A DNA stretch of 8,200 nt from Anaerovibrio sp. (lineage in GTDB: Bacteria > Bacillota > Negativicutes > Selenomonadales > Selenomonadaceae), in NCBI GenBank assembly GCA_016302095.1, contig JAEDOE010000042.1, positions 1-8,200 of the forward strand, given 5' to 3'. A program made the translations under genes and the position numbers. Below, piece by piece: positions 1 through 7,696 of this stretch. The notes under the pieces were generated by a model, which had not been told where the DNA came from, made no database searches, and was given only the letters and a program-made list of their open reading frames with translations. How positions within the stretch are numbered: position 1 is the stretch's first letter; every line of letters starts with the position of its first letter.

Positions 1-2579
1 TCTATTATATCACCTTCGCGGAAATCCTTGTAGTCCTTAATGGTAATACCGCACTCATAACCGGCAGCTACTTCCTTCACATCATCCTTGAAGCGGCGCA
101 GGCCATCCAGCTCCCCGTCAAATACCTCGATGTTGTCACGGACGATACGGATTTTGGACTGGTTGGTAATCTTGCCTTCCAGCACATAGGAGCCTGCCAC
201 CAGTGCCTTGGAGAACTTCATCACCTGGCGAATCTCCACCTTGCCCTGGATAACCTCCTTGTACTTAGGTGCCAGCATGCCGCTCATGGCATCCTTCACA
301 TCGTTCAGGGCATCGTAGATAACGCGATAGGTGCGGATATCAATAGCCTCCGTATCTGCTACACGGCGGGCATTGGCATCAGGACGCACGTTAAAGGCAA
401 TAACCAGCGCATTAGAGGCAGATGCCAGCATAACATCGGACTCGGTAACGGCACCAACGCCGGAGTGCACGATGCGCACACGCACCTCGTCGTTCCTATT
501 AAGCCCCAGCAGGGAGCTGTTCAATGCCTCTACGGAGCCCTGCACGTCAGCCTTCACCACGATATTCAGGTCCTTCAGCTGTCCCTCCTGAATCTGGTTG
601 AACAGGTCATCCAAAGAAACCTTCTTGGCGTGAATCATCTCATTGCGCTGCTTCTCCATGCGCTTCTCAGCAATGGTACGGGCCTGCTTCTCCTCCAGGG
701 CTGCCAGCTCATCACCGGCGGCAGGCACATCGTTCAGGCCCAGCACCTCTACCGGCACGGAAGGGCCTGCCTTCTTCACGTTCTCGCCCCGGTCGTTGAG
801 CATGGCGCGTACCTTGCCGTAGGTAGTGCCAGCCACGATAGAGTCACCGATGCGCAGGGTACCTGACTGTACCAGCACTGTAGCCACAGGTCCCCTGCCC
901 TTGTCCAGCTGAGCCTCGATGATGACGCCACGGGCCTCACGCTTCGGATTTGCCTTCAGCTCCTTCATCTCTGCCACCAGCAGCACCATTTCCAGCAGGT
1001 CATTGATACCGATATTCTTCTTGGCAGAAACCTCTACCATGATGGTATCGCCGCCGTATTCCTCCGGCACCAGGCCATGCTCCATCAGCTCGTTCTTCAC
1101 GTTGGCAGGGTTGGCACCCGGCTTATCAATCTTGTTGACAGCGACAATAATAGGCACATCTGCATCCTTGGCATGGTGGATTGCCTCGATGGTCTGAGGC
1201 ATAACGCCATCGTCAGCAGCTACCACCAGAATGGCAATATCTGTTACCTGGGCACCGCGGGCACGCATGGCAGTAAAAGCCTCATGGCCCGGAGTATCCA
1301 AAAAGACAATCTTCTTGCCCTGGCACTTTACCTGATATGCACCGATATGCTGGGTAATGCCGCCAGCCTCGTGGCTTGTTACAGATGTCTTGCGGATAAC
1401 GTCCAAAAGGGATGTCTTGCCGTGGTCAACGTGTCCCATAACGGTAACAACCGGCGGACGAAGTACCAGTGACTTAGGGTCATCCACAATCTCAGGAATG
1501 AGGGTAGGGTCTACCTCCGGCGGCAGCTCCTCCACATTGACGCCGAACTCGCTTGCCACCAGGGCAGCCGTATCAAAATCAATCTCCTGATTGATGCTTG
1601 CCAATACGCCCATGAGCATCAGCTTCTTGATGATTTCTGCCGCAGTGCAGCTCATCTTGCTTGCCAAATCCTTGACAATAATGGTCTCGCCTACCTTGAT
1701 GTTCTTTGGACGGGCGATTTCCATCTTTGGTGCCGGCTGCTGATTCCTGCCGCCCCGGTTATTCCTGCCCCGGTTATTTCTGGCATTATTGTTGCCATTG
1801 TTGTTGTTAAAGCTGTTGCGGCCATTCTTGCCATTGCGGTCATTGCGCTCGTTGCGCCCGCCACCATTCTGGCGGTTACGGTCATTTCTCTCCATTCGGT
1901 CAGCACGCTCCATCCGGTTATCGCGATTATTCCTCTTATCGTTCCTATCGTTGCGGTCGCCCTTGTCATTCCGGCTGCCGCGGTCTGCACGGTCATTGCG
2001 GTTGCCGCTGTTCTGTCCGCCACGCTGATTTTCGTTGCGGTTGCCGCTGTTCTGGCCGCCACGCTGGTTTTCGTTGCGGTTGCCGCCGTTCTGGCCGCCA
2101 CGCTGGTTTTCGTTGCGGTTGCCGCCGTTATTTTTTGCATCATGCCTGCCCTGTCCGCCCTGATGAACCTGCTTCTGCCCATCATTTCTCTGCTTTCTGG
2201 CATCAGGCTGGCTGCCGCCATGCTTCGCCTGTCCCTGCTTCTGCTGACCGCCATTCTGCTTCTGCTGTGCCTGCGGCTTCTGCTGTCCCTGCTGCTTTGA
2301 CTGCTGCTGGGGCTTTGACTGCTGTCCCTGTGCCTGTGGCTGAACCTGCTTCTGCCTGTTCAGGGACTGCGGCGGCTGCTTTACGGCAGCCTGTGGCTGA
2401 GGCTTGCCCCCCGGCTGGCTGTTTCCCTTCAATTCCTTCACCACCAGCTGCCTGGCTGCATCATCCACAGTGCTTGAATGGGATTTTACCTCTACGTTAT
2501 TCTTGCGTAATATATCCAATATAGTCCTGTTGTCAGTATTAAGTTCTTTGGCAATATCATAAACTCTGTGTTTTGACAT
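1..2579 (-). CDS. infB: Translation initiation factor IF-2 (3' end cut by window edge)
   Basis: IF-2 is the GTPase that delivers fMet-tRNA to the 30S subunit and promotes 50S joining. The start is ATG at 2579-2577, sharing one base with the ylxQ stop (TAATG), with a G-rich Shine-Dalgarno (GGGGG) 7 nt upstream; 859 complete codons are visible. Residues 1-50 are an IF2_N domain (begins [13 protein letters not shown]). Residues 54-142 are Gln-rich and 149-280 Asn/Arg/Gly-rich, both low complexity. A second IF2_N-like segment starts at M286. The G domain has G1 GHVDHGKT (382-389), G3 DTPGH (428-432) and G4 NKID (482-485). Domain II begins near residue 550, followed by the C-terminal domains. The last visible residues, REGDII, match the end of the family, so only about ten residues are missing. 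It is the last visible gene of the rimP-nusA operon; rbfA would be expected next. Confidence 0.98.
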   Translation of the reverse strand, partial: MSKHRVYDIAKELNTDNRTILDILRKNNVEVKSHSSTVDDAARQLVVKELKGNSQPGGKPQPQAAVKQPPQSLNRQKQVQPQAQGQQSKPQQQSKQQGQQKPQAQQKQNGGQQKQGQAKHGGSQPDARKQRNDGQKQVHQGGQGRHDAKNNGGNRNENQRGGQNGGNRNENQRGGQNSGNRNENQRGGQNSGNRNDRADRGSRNDKGDRNDRNDKRNNRDNRMERADRMERNDRNRQNGGGRNERNDRNGKNGRNSFNNNNGNNNARNNRGRNNRGGRNQQPAPKMEIARPKNIKVGETIIVKDLASKMSCTAAEIIKKLMLMGVLASINQEIDFDTAALVASEFGVNVEELPPEVDPTLIPEIVDDPKSLVLRPPVVTVMGHVDHGKTSLLDVIRKTSVTSHEAGGITQHIGAYQVKCQGKKIVFLDTPGHEAFTAMRARGAQVTDIAILVVAADDGVMPQTIEAIHHAKDADVPIIVAVNKIDKPGANPANVKNELMEHGLVPEEYGGDTIMVEVSAKKNIGINDLLEMVLLVAEMKELKANPKREARGVIIEAQLDKGRGPVATVLVQSGTLRIGDSIVAGTTYGKVRAMLNDRGENVKKAGPSVPVEVLGLNDVPAAGDELAALEEKQARTIAEKRMEKQRNEMIHAKKVSLDDLFNQIQEGQLKDLNIVVKADVQGSVEALNSSLLGLNRNDEVRVRIVHSGVGAVTESDVMLASASNALVIAFNVRPDANARRVADTEAIDIRTYRVIYDALNDVKDAMSGMLAPKYKEVIQGKVEIRQVMKFSKALVAGSYVLEGKITNQSKIRIVRDNIEVFDGELDGLRRFKDDVKEVAAGYECGITIKDYKDFREGDII
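2002..2118 (-). repeat. Three tandem 39-bp repeats inside infB
   Basis: Three head-to-tail 39-bp units lie at 2002-2040, 2041-2079 and 2080-2118, and a fourth begins at 2119 but degenerates after about 12 bases. They differ at only a few positions and stay in the IF-2 frame. Each encodes 13 residues built around [11 protein letters not shown] followed by SG or GG (about residues 154-193 of IF-2). The unit length is a multiple of three, so copy number can change without breaking the frame. The high nucleotide identity suggests recent duplication by slippage. Confidence 0.9.
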
Positions 2580-2911
2580 TAATCCACCCCCGTATCACTA
2601 TCTGACCGGCAGTGCTTGGCTATTGCATTGGCAAAGCCTGCGTCCAATACCGCAGCTGCAGCCCTGAAATCCTTGCCAATACAATGACCAAGCAGCTCCC
2701 TGTCGCCTAGATAGAATAGTTCTATTTTTGCACTTGCCGCCAGCTGCCGGTAACGCTTCTTCGTCTCCTCTGAGGCATCCTTCGCCACCAGCAGCAATCT
2801 GGCCTTTTTTCCTTCCACTGCCTTGGCAACGGCAAAATCACCGGAGGCTATCCGCCCTGCCCGCTGTGCCATGCTCAGCAGATTAAAAATCTTCTGTTCG
2901 TTCATCATCAT
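2579..2911 (-). CDS. ylxQ: YlxQ, L7Ae-family RNA-binding protein
   Basis: This 110-residue protein belongs to the L7Ae/L30e/YlxQ fold, whose members bind kink-turn RNA; the exact role of YlxQ is not established. The hallmark N-terminal helix and loop ([19 protein letters not shown], about residues 9-27) are present, followed by the conserved [15 protein letters not shown] segment. The last roughly 15 residues ([12 protein letters not shown]) look like an unconserved tail. The first ATG at 2911 overlaps the rnpM stop as ATGA, and three ATG codons stand in a row (2911, 2908, 2905). Only a weak GAGAG lies upstream, so translation is probably coupled to rnpM and the exact first Met is uncertain. 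The stop overlaps the infB start. Its place between rnpM and infB is the usual Firmicutes arrangement and supports the call. Confidence 0.92.
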   Translation of the reverse strand: MMMNEQKIFNLLSMAQRAGRIASGDFAVAKAVEGKKARLLLVAKDASEETKKRYRQLAASAKIELFYLGDRELLGHCIGKDFRAAAAVLDAGFANAIAKHCRSDSDTGVD

Positions 2912-3174
2912 GAAAAAAGCTGCTCTCTCAGCTGGTCATAAACAGCCCTGTCAATGGCTCCCTTAAAGGAACGCTCAAAGCGATGCTCCTTCACAGCCTT
3001 CTCAAAGCACTCTTTATTATTGCAGATATAAGCACCCCGGCCGGATTTCTTGCCGGTCATATCCACGGAAAACTCCCCTTCCGGACTGCGTACAATGCGT
3101 ACCAGCTCCTTCTTGGGCTTCTGCTCCTGGCATCCCAGGCACAGCCTGGCAGGAATCTTCTTTACCGCTGCCAT
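2908..3174 (-). CDS. rnpM: RnpM (YlxR), RNase P modulator family
   Basis: This 88-residue protein is a full-length member of the YlxR family. In Bacillus subtilis it was renamed RnpM because it binds the RNase P RNA and modulates RNase P activity in vitro; DNA-binding regulatory roles have also been proposed. Visible hallmarks are the RLCLGCQEQKPKKEL start with C12-x2-C15, the signature GRGAYIC (45-51) and a second cysteine pair C51-x4-C56. Basic residues follow (KEHRFERSFKGAI), as expected for nucleic-acid binding. The ATG at 3174 lies 2 nt after the nusA stop, and its Shine-Dalgarno (GAGG, 7-nt spacer) is made of the last two sense codons of nusA, so translation is closely tied to nusA. The 3' end overlaps ylxQ by 4 bp. 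Confidence 0.94.
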   Translation of the reverse strand: MAAVKKIPARLCLGCQEQKPKKELVRIVRSPEGEFSVDMTGKKSGRGAYICNNKECFEKAVKEHRFERSFKGAIDRAVYDQLREQLFS

Positions 3175-3176
3175 AG

Positions 3177-4502
3177 TTATACCTCAACCTTGTCCTCATC
3201 CTGCGGAGCAGCCTCAGCATCAGCAGCATCTGCAATCTCAGTGCCATCTGCCTCAGCATCAGCAGCTTCCTCTGCACTGTCAGCAGCCTCACCTGCTTCC
3301 TCCGCCTCATCTGCCTCAAAGGTATCATTCTCAAACTCAGCCAGGAAGTCCTCGCCCCCCAGCTCATCAGCAGCCTCATCTGCACTGTCAGCGGACACAG
3401 GCGGCTGGAACTCGCCTTCTTCCTCTGCCTGGGTTTCGCTCTTGATATCGATCTTCCAGCCGGTCAGCTTGGCTGCCAGGCGGGCATTCTGACCTTCCTT
3501 GCCGATAGCCAGGGAAAGCTGATAATCAGGCACTACCACCCTGGACATCTTCTCGCTCTCTGCCACATCCACGCTGACTACCTTGGCAGGGCTGAGGGCA
3601 TTGGCAATGTACACTGCCGGATCCTCGCTCCACTTGACAATATCAATTTTCTCGTTCCTGAGCTCATCTACAATCGCCTGAACGCGGAAGCCCCTGTGGC
3701 CTACGCAGGAGCCAATCGGATCCACGCTCTCATCCTTGGCATAGACAGCAATCTTGGAGCGCATGCCTGCCTCCCTTGCCACGGACTTGATTTCCACCAC
3801 GCCATCGTGAATTTCCGGCACCTCCAGCTCAAACAGACGCTTCAAAAGGTCAGGATGGGTTCTGGACAGCAGCACCTGGGGACCCTTGGTGCTGTTCTTT
3901 ACCTCGACAATAATCGCCTTGATGCGGTCATTGACAGCATATTCCTCGTTAGCAATCTGCTCAGCCTGAGGCATAATCGCCTCGGTCCTGCCCAGGTCAA
4001 CATAGACATTCCTGTTTTCCACCCGCTGCACAAGGCCGGTGACAATATCACCCTCACGGCTGGAAAATTCCTCGTAGATAATGCCCCGCTCCGCCTCACG
4101 GATGCGCTGTACCACCACCTGTTTGGCAGTCTGGGCAGCAATGCGCCCGAAGTTTGCCGGAGTCACCTCCACCTCAAGGGTATCATCCAGCTGGTAGTTA
4201 GGGGAAATCTGCTGTGCCATAGCCAGGGAAATCTCCTGAATGTTGTCCTGCACTTCCTCCACCACCGTCTTGATTGCATATACATGGTACTGCCCGCTGG
4301 TGCGGTCAAGGGTGACACGCACATTCTGGGCGGCATTAAAGTTGCGCTTGTAGGCAGCCACAAGTGCCGCCTCTATTGCATCAAAGAGGATTTCCGGATT
4401 GATGCCCTTTTCCACACCCAGTTCCCTGAATGCAGCCATAAAGCCACTATCCTGCGCCTCTGCCGGTTTTGCCTTCTTACTTCTTGTAGTTCTGGTAGCC
4501 AC
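3177..4502 (-). CDS. nusA: Transcription termination/antitermination factor NusA
   Basis: NusA binds RNA polymerase and nascent RNA and stimulates pausing and hairpin-dependent termination. The 441-residue product shows the RNAP-binding N-terminal domain (about 21-148), an S1 domain (about 150-215), KH1 with GxxG loop GHRG (268-271) and KH2 with GKEG (334-337), ending at the conserved GWKIDIKSE. It has no E. coli-type AR2 repeats, as usual in Firmicutes. Two extras are visible: a basic, Lys/Arg/Thr-rich lead of about 20 residues before the usual family start, and an Ala/Asp/Glu-rich acidic tail (357-441). The start is GTG at 4502, backed by AGGAGG at 4518-4513 with a 10-nt spacer. M22 is an internal alternative that would give the canonical length but has a poorer ribosome site. 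It lies 76 bp after rimP with no promoter seen between them. Confidence 0.97.
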   Translation of the reverse strand: MATRTTRSKKAKPAEAQDSGFMAAFRELGVEKGINPEILFDAIEAALVAAYKRNFNAAQNVRVTLDRTSGQYHVYAIKTVVEEVQDNIQEISLAMAQQISPNYQLDDTLEVEVTPANFGRIAAQTAKQVVVQRIREAERGIIYEEFSSREGDIVTGLVQRVENRNVYVDLGRTEAIMPQAEQIANEEYAVNDRIKAIIVEVKNSTKGPQVLLSRTHPDLLKRLFELEVPEIHDGVVEIKSVAREAGMRSKIAVYAKDESVDPIGSCVGHRGFRVQAIVDELRNEKIDIVKWSEDPAVYIANALSPAKVVSVDVAESEKMSRVVVPDYQLSLAIGKEGQNARLAAKLTGWKIDIKSETQAEEEGEFQPPVSADSADEAADELGGEDFLAEFENDTFEADEAEEAGEAADSAEEAADAEADGTEIADAADAEAAPQDEDKVEV

Positions 4503-4578
4503 TACTATTTTACCTCCTAAATTCTATGACTGGTTACCAATCATCATGTAATCTTGCCTTGTAATTCTGGCCTGTTCC

Positions 4579-5022
4579 TTAAAAATCTATATGCAGGTTT
4601 ACCTTGGCTACTTTATCCATAGGAATCACCCGTTCATCCACGGTGACATTCTCACCATCGTATGACTTCAGCTGGCCTGTAATCACCTTTTCGCCATCCA
4701 GCGGCGCAAAGAGGCTCACATCAACCAGCTTGCCCTGCTCCCGCTGGAAGTCCTTCGGCTTCTTCAGCTCCCTGTCCAGCCCCGGGGAAGACACCTCCAA
4801 AATATAGCTGGTCCTGATCAAGTCCCTGGCATCGAGAATTTCCTCCAGGCGGCCGCTTAGCTCCTGACAATCGTCAATCTCTATGCCGCCTTCCTTGTCG
4901 ATAAACACCCTGAGATACCAGTCACGCTCCCGGACATAATCCACAGCCACCAGCTCCAGGGGCGAGCCTGCAATCAGCTCCTCCACAATACTCTCAACCT
5001 CGTTCTCAATTCTGCTAGCCAA
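4579..5022 (-). CDS. rimP: Ribosome maturation factor RimP
   Basis: RimP assists late assembly of the 30S subunit. The 147-residue length is normal for the family. The N-terminal domain carries the typical LELVAVDYVRERDWYLRVFI, EIDDCQELSGRL and YILEVSSPGLDRELKKPKDF blocks (about residues 22-94), and the C-terminal SH3-like domain fills the rest. The start is TTG at 5022-5020, chosen because GGAGG at 5034-5030 sits 7 nt upstream and because the family N-terminus begins here; no ATG lies close by. It is the first gene of the operon and is read from the promoter at 5129-5157 through a leader of about 100 nt that contains a terminator-like hairpin. The weak TTG start may keep its output low relative to downstream genes (inference). 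Confidence 0.96.
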   Translation of the reverse strand: MASRIENEVESIVEELIAGSPLELVAVDYVRERDWYLRVFIDKEGGIEIDDCQELSGRLEEILDARDLIRTSYILEVSSPGLDRELKKPKDFQREQGKLVDVSLFAPLDGEKVITGQLKSYDGENVTVDERVIPMDKVAKVNLHIDF

Positions 5023-5068
5023 AAAAATTCCTCCCTTCCCGGCAGCAACAAAGCGATTTTATTATTTC

Positions 5069-5099
5069 AAAGAAAAGAGTGGGTGAATGCACCCACTCT
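5069..5099 (-). terminator. Intrinsic terminator/attenuator hairpin in the rimP leader
   Basis: On the minus strand a 10-bp perfect stem, AGAGTGGGTG / CACCCACTCT (5099-5090 with 5085-5076), closes on a 4-nt loop, CATT, and one G-U pair can extend it. It is followed by TTTCTTT (5075-5069), a U-tract broken by a C. It would end transcripts coming from the upstream membrane-enzyme gene. Because the promoter lies upstream of it, it would also attenuate the rimP-nusA operon. I see no competing antiterminator fold in the short leader. Confidence 0.85.
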
Positions 5100-5128
5100 C
5101 GAAAAGACTTAAATCAATTGCTATAGCT

Positions 5129-5157
5129 ATTGTAGCATTTAAAATCCCTTTTGTAAA
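5129..5157 (-). promoter_or_regulatory. Sigma-A-type promoter of the rimP-nusA-infB operon
   Basis: On the minus strand the -35 element TTTACA (5157-5152) and the -10 element TACAAT (5134-5129) each match the consensus at five of six bases and are exactly 17 bp apart. The predicted transcript starts near 5122, giving a leader of about 100 nt before rimP. A short inverted repeat, TGCTA...TAGCA, overlaps the -10 region; whether it binds a regulator cannot be judged. Confidence 0.82.
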
Positions 5158-5220
5158 TAGCTGCCGCAAAAAATATTCCCCATGGCCAAATTACCATGCC
5201 GCAGGACGCCCTGCACAGCC

Positions 5221-6912
5221 TCACTGGACAGCGCCGGTCCTGATTTCCGTGTCGTAATTCTTGTCATCAAAAAATCTCGGCCGGGAGGCATCAAACCGCC
5301 GGTTGATAATGCTCCGTGCCGGGTCGTAGTCAGCAGTCTGCACATCCACAATATCCAGCATAGTATGAATCATATCATCAGTCATGTACGGATTTTCCAC
5401 CGCTGCCTGAATAGCGGCCCACTTCTCAGGATGCAGCTCCTTAAACCTATCCGAAGCCCAGATAATCACCGGAATCTCTATCATGTGGCGGCTTGGGTTT
5501 TCCTCGATATGCCCGGTAAAGCCTCCCTCGTCATACACCGCCTCCCCGTGGTCCGGCACATAGACCACGATGGAATCCTCCCCGGTGCAGCGGAACTTGT
5601 CGATAATGCCGCTGACGATATAATCGTTGTAGTAAAGGGCATCATCATACTGGGCAATTACCGTCTTCTGGGCCTCGTTTACATTCAGCTGGATATCATC
5701 CTTGGTAAACTTGGTAAAGATATATGGGAAGCGGTTGTAGTAAAGTCCGTGCCCCCCCATCAGATGCACCACATAAAAATTCTTCTGCTCATCCCGCTGG
5801 GCAATGGCCTCATCCACCAGGGGAAACAACGCCCCATCCTCCAGGCCGTCATCCTCCCTTGAGTCCCTTATCCTGGTAAAATGGCTCACATTGCTGTGGG
5901 CGGCATAAATCTGCGCCACGTTGCCCCAGATGCCGGAGCTTTCCTGATTGGACAGCCAGTAGGTCTTGTAGCCTGCGCTATTCATGATATCAATCAGGTT
6001 GCTGTACTCGTACCATGGCTTGTCCGACTCGTGGTTGCAGAAGGTAAAGAGCTTGCTGAGAACCGCTATGGTGGTAGAATGAGGGCTAACCACATCACGG
6101 AAAACACTGATTTCCCCCCGTGCCGCCATATCATCAAGATTTGGCGTGTTGGGCAGGTAATAGCCATACAGGTGCATGTGGTTCCTGTTGGTGGACTCCC
6201 CCAGGATGAACACCACATTCTTGATTTTGCCATCATTCCTGGTCAGCTCCACATCTGCATCCAGGTGGCTGGACAGCTCCCGGTACGCCCTGATATTGTC
6301 AATCGCCGTAGAAGATGACAGCACCAGCCTCTGCATCGGGAACATGGTGTCCCACAGCACCTCTATATGCAGGCTGAAAAGAATAACCGTATAGGTAATG
6401 GTCACCGCCAGCAGGCAGCTGGTCAGCACCCTCTTGCCTGCCTGGTCAAAATGCAGCCTCTGCCAGGGCTTGTTGAGAAAGAGCCAGATACCGCCGGACA
6501 GCAGCAGCACAACCCATATCCACTCCTGCACCCCCATATACATGGTGACAAACTCCCCTGCCTCCTTCATGTTGGTTTCCAGCAGGGATGCCACCACTCC
6601 TACGCCAATCAGGGCGGTGTAATTGTACACCACTACACCCTCAATCAGGAAGGGCACGAAGAAAACTGCCAGCAGGACAAGCTTCAGTATTTTCTGCGCC
6701 AGCTCCGGCAGCTTGTCAATGAGAAAGCACAGCACCAGATTTATCAGCAGCATAAAGCAGGCAAAGGAAAACATCGCCTCGCCGTTTTTCTTCATAACCA
6801 TGTAGCAGCACATAGGCAGGCAGTTAAACACAAAAAATGCCAGGTAAAACGCCCCCTGCCGCTCCAGCAGGTGGCAGGTGCCCATGATGAACTTGTCTAA
6901 AGACTGTTTCAC
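5221..6912 (-). CDS. Membrane phosphoethanolamine transferase (EptA/CptA/OpgE-type, sulfatase fold)
   Basis: The 563-residue protein probably transfers phosphoethanolamine from phosphatidylethanolamine to an envelope glycan or lipid A on the outer face of the inner membrane. The N-terminal part has about five hydrophobic helices (around 20-40, 47-65, 75-95, 128-146, 162-182). The soluble alkaline-phosphatase-like domain follows from about 230. Family metal and catalytic motifs are present: GEST (E239), a Thr nucleophile candidate in SPHSTTIAVL (T280 or T281), HLMGGH (383-388), DHGE (454-457) and H468. The SPHSTT context resembles CptA/OpgE enzymes more than the Cys-rich EptA type, so lipid A, LPS core or another glycan acceptor is possible. 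The start is GTG at 6912 with AAGGAG 9 nt upstream. It follows queE by 37 bp in the same direction. No signal for colistin-type regulation is visible. Confidence 0.88.
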   Translation of the reverse strand: MKQSLDKFIMGTCHLLERQGAFYLAFFVFNCLPMCCYMVMKKNGEAMFSFACFMLLINLVLCFLIDKLPELAQKILKLVLLAVFFVPFLIEGVVVYNYTALIGVGVVASLLETNMKEAGEFVTMYMGVQEWIWVVLLLSGGIWLFLNKPWQRLHFDQAGKRVLTSCLLAVTITYTVILFSLHIEVLWDTMFPMQRLVLSSSTAIDNIRAYRELSSHLDADVELTRNDGKIKNVVFILGESTNRNHMHLYGYYLPNTPNLDDMAARGEISVFRDVVSPHSTTIAVLSKLFTFCNHESDKPWYEYSNLIDIMNSAGYKTYWLSNQESSGIWGNVAQIYAAHSNVSHFTRIRDSREDDGLEDGALFPLVDEAIAQRDEQKNFYVVHLMGGHGLYYNRFPYIFTKFTKDDIQLNVNEAQKTVIAQYDDALYYNDYIVSGIIDKFRCTGEDSIVVYVPDHGEAVYDEGGFTGHIEENPSRHMIEIPVIIWASDRFKELHPEKWAAIQAAVENPYMTDDMIHTMLDIVDVQTADYDPARSIINRRFDASRPRFFDDKNYDTEIRTGAVQ

Positions 6913-6949
6913 TAGTTTCTACTCCTTCTCCTATAGCGGAGCCAGCATT

Positions 6950-7687
6950 CTATAGCTGGTCCATCATCCTGTGAGTCTGAGGAATCACCCTCACGTCTGA
7001 CAGCCTTGCCAGTGCCCTCTGCTGCAGCTCCAGCATATAGCCCGGCTCTGCCCCGGGCACACCATTCATAGGCGTCACCGGCTGTAAGATCAGCAGCACC
7101 GACGGCTCCACGGCGGCAATCACCTCTACCGCCCTGTCAAAATCCGCCTCTACCAAGTCCCCCGGCACCACCAGCTTGGCATAAACATCCTTCCCAGCCT
7201 CCACAGCCAGCCTGAGAAACCTCTCGTGCTCCTGCCACATCTCCCTGCCTGTTGCCTGAGGCAGCTTGATGTCCATGCTGATAATATCCGTCCAGGGCAG
7301 CACCTCCGCCAGCCTGTCCGGCAAGGTGCCGTTGGTCTCCAAAAAACGCTTGCAGCCAATCAGCGGCAAAAGCTCCTTCAGGAGCTCCGTATGCAAAAGG
7401 GGCTCCCCCCCGGTGAAGCTCACCGCCTGATGAGGCACCGCCTGCAAAAACTCATTGATATATGCCGCCAGCTCATGGCTGTCCACCGGGTTCATAATCT
7501 CCCGGAACCGCCTGGCACCGGGGGTGATTTCCACATTGCACATAAGATGGGTGCCCGGGGCGTTCTCCGTATCGCAGTAGCGGCACTGAAGATTGCAGCC
7601 CTCAAAGCGGACAAACAGCTGACGGCAGCCTACATACCGTCCCTCCCCCTGCACGGAGGAAAAAATTTCAATCAAATTCGCCTGCAT
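6950..7687 (-). CDS. queE: 7-carboxy-7-deazaguanine synthase (radical SAM)
   Basis: QueE rearranges 6-carboxy-5,6,7,8-tetrahydropterin (CPH4) to 7-carboxy-7-deazaguanine, using S-adenosylmethionine, a [4Fe-4S] cluster and Mg2+. The 245-residue protein starts with the family signature IFSSVQGEG (8-16). It then has the radical-SAM cysteines C31-x3-C35-x2-C38 (CNLQCRYC) and FTGGEPLL (91-98) for SAM binding. Further conserved blocks are ETNGT (117-121), MDIKLP (138-143), LQPVTP (201-206) and PQTHR near the end. All key residues are intact. The ATG at 7687 is preceded by GAGGTGG, which overlaps the queD stop; the gap to queD is 9 bp, so the two are cotranscribed and probably translationally linked. 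Its immediate product feeds QueC, which is not in the window. Confidence 0.97.
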   Translation of the reverse strand: MQANLIEIFSSVQGEGRYVGCRQLFVRFEGCNLQCRYCDTENAPGTHLMCNVEITPGARRFREIMNPVDSHELAAYINEFLQAVPHQAVSFTGGEPLLHTELLKELLPLIGCKRFLETNGTLPDRLAEVLPWTDIISMDIKLPQATGREMWQEHERFLRLAVEAGKDVYAKLVVPGDLVEADFDRAVEVIAAVEPSVLLILQPVTPMNGVPGAEPGYMLELQQRALARLSDVRVIPQTHRMMDQL

Positions 7688-7696
7688 ACTGCCACC

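Larger units (their letters stand above)
5023..5220. other. Non-coding interval between the membrane-enzyme gene and rimP
   Basis: This 198-bp AT-richer gap holds the promoter (5129-5157), the leader hairpin (5069-5099) and the rimP Shine-Dalgarno, all listed separately or under rimP. The part nearest the upstream gene (5158-5220) has two weak minus-strand hairpins (GCAGG/CCTGC and CATGG/CCATG) and a later run of six T, but the T run does not directly follow a stem. I therefore do not call a separate terminator there. No convincing short gene is visible. Confidence 0.8.

Noticed and set aside
1722..1724. Internal infB start at M286 giving a short IF-2 isoform.
   Set aside because: No Shine-Dalgarno sequence precedes this ATG.
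1691..2254. Minus-strand 187-residue open frame with repeated [15 protein letters not shown] units.
   Set aside because: It is the shifted-frame reading of the infB 39-bp repeats; the infB frame is continuous through it and carries the conserved domains.
4503..4578. Separate nusA promoter between rimP and nusA.
   Set aside because: No -35/-10 pair with acceptable spacing is visible in the 76-bp gap.
5182..5862. Long plus-strand open frame opposite the membrane-enzyme gene; similar plus-strand frames at 3696-4520, 7226-8116, 6367-6900, 465-866 and 1077-1472.
   Set aside because: All lie antisense to clearly conserved minus-strand genes and show no recognisable domain; they are shadows of codon bias.
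6942..6959. Small hairpin (CCAGC/GCTGG) spanning the queE stop as a terminator.
   Set aside because: The stem is only 5 bp and no T-run follows, so it does not separate queE from the downstream gene.
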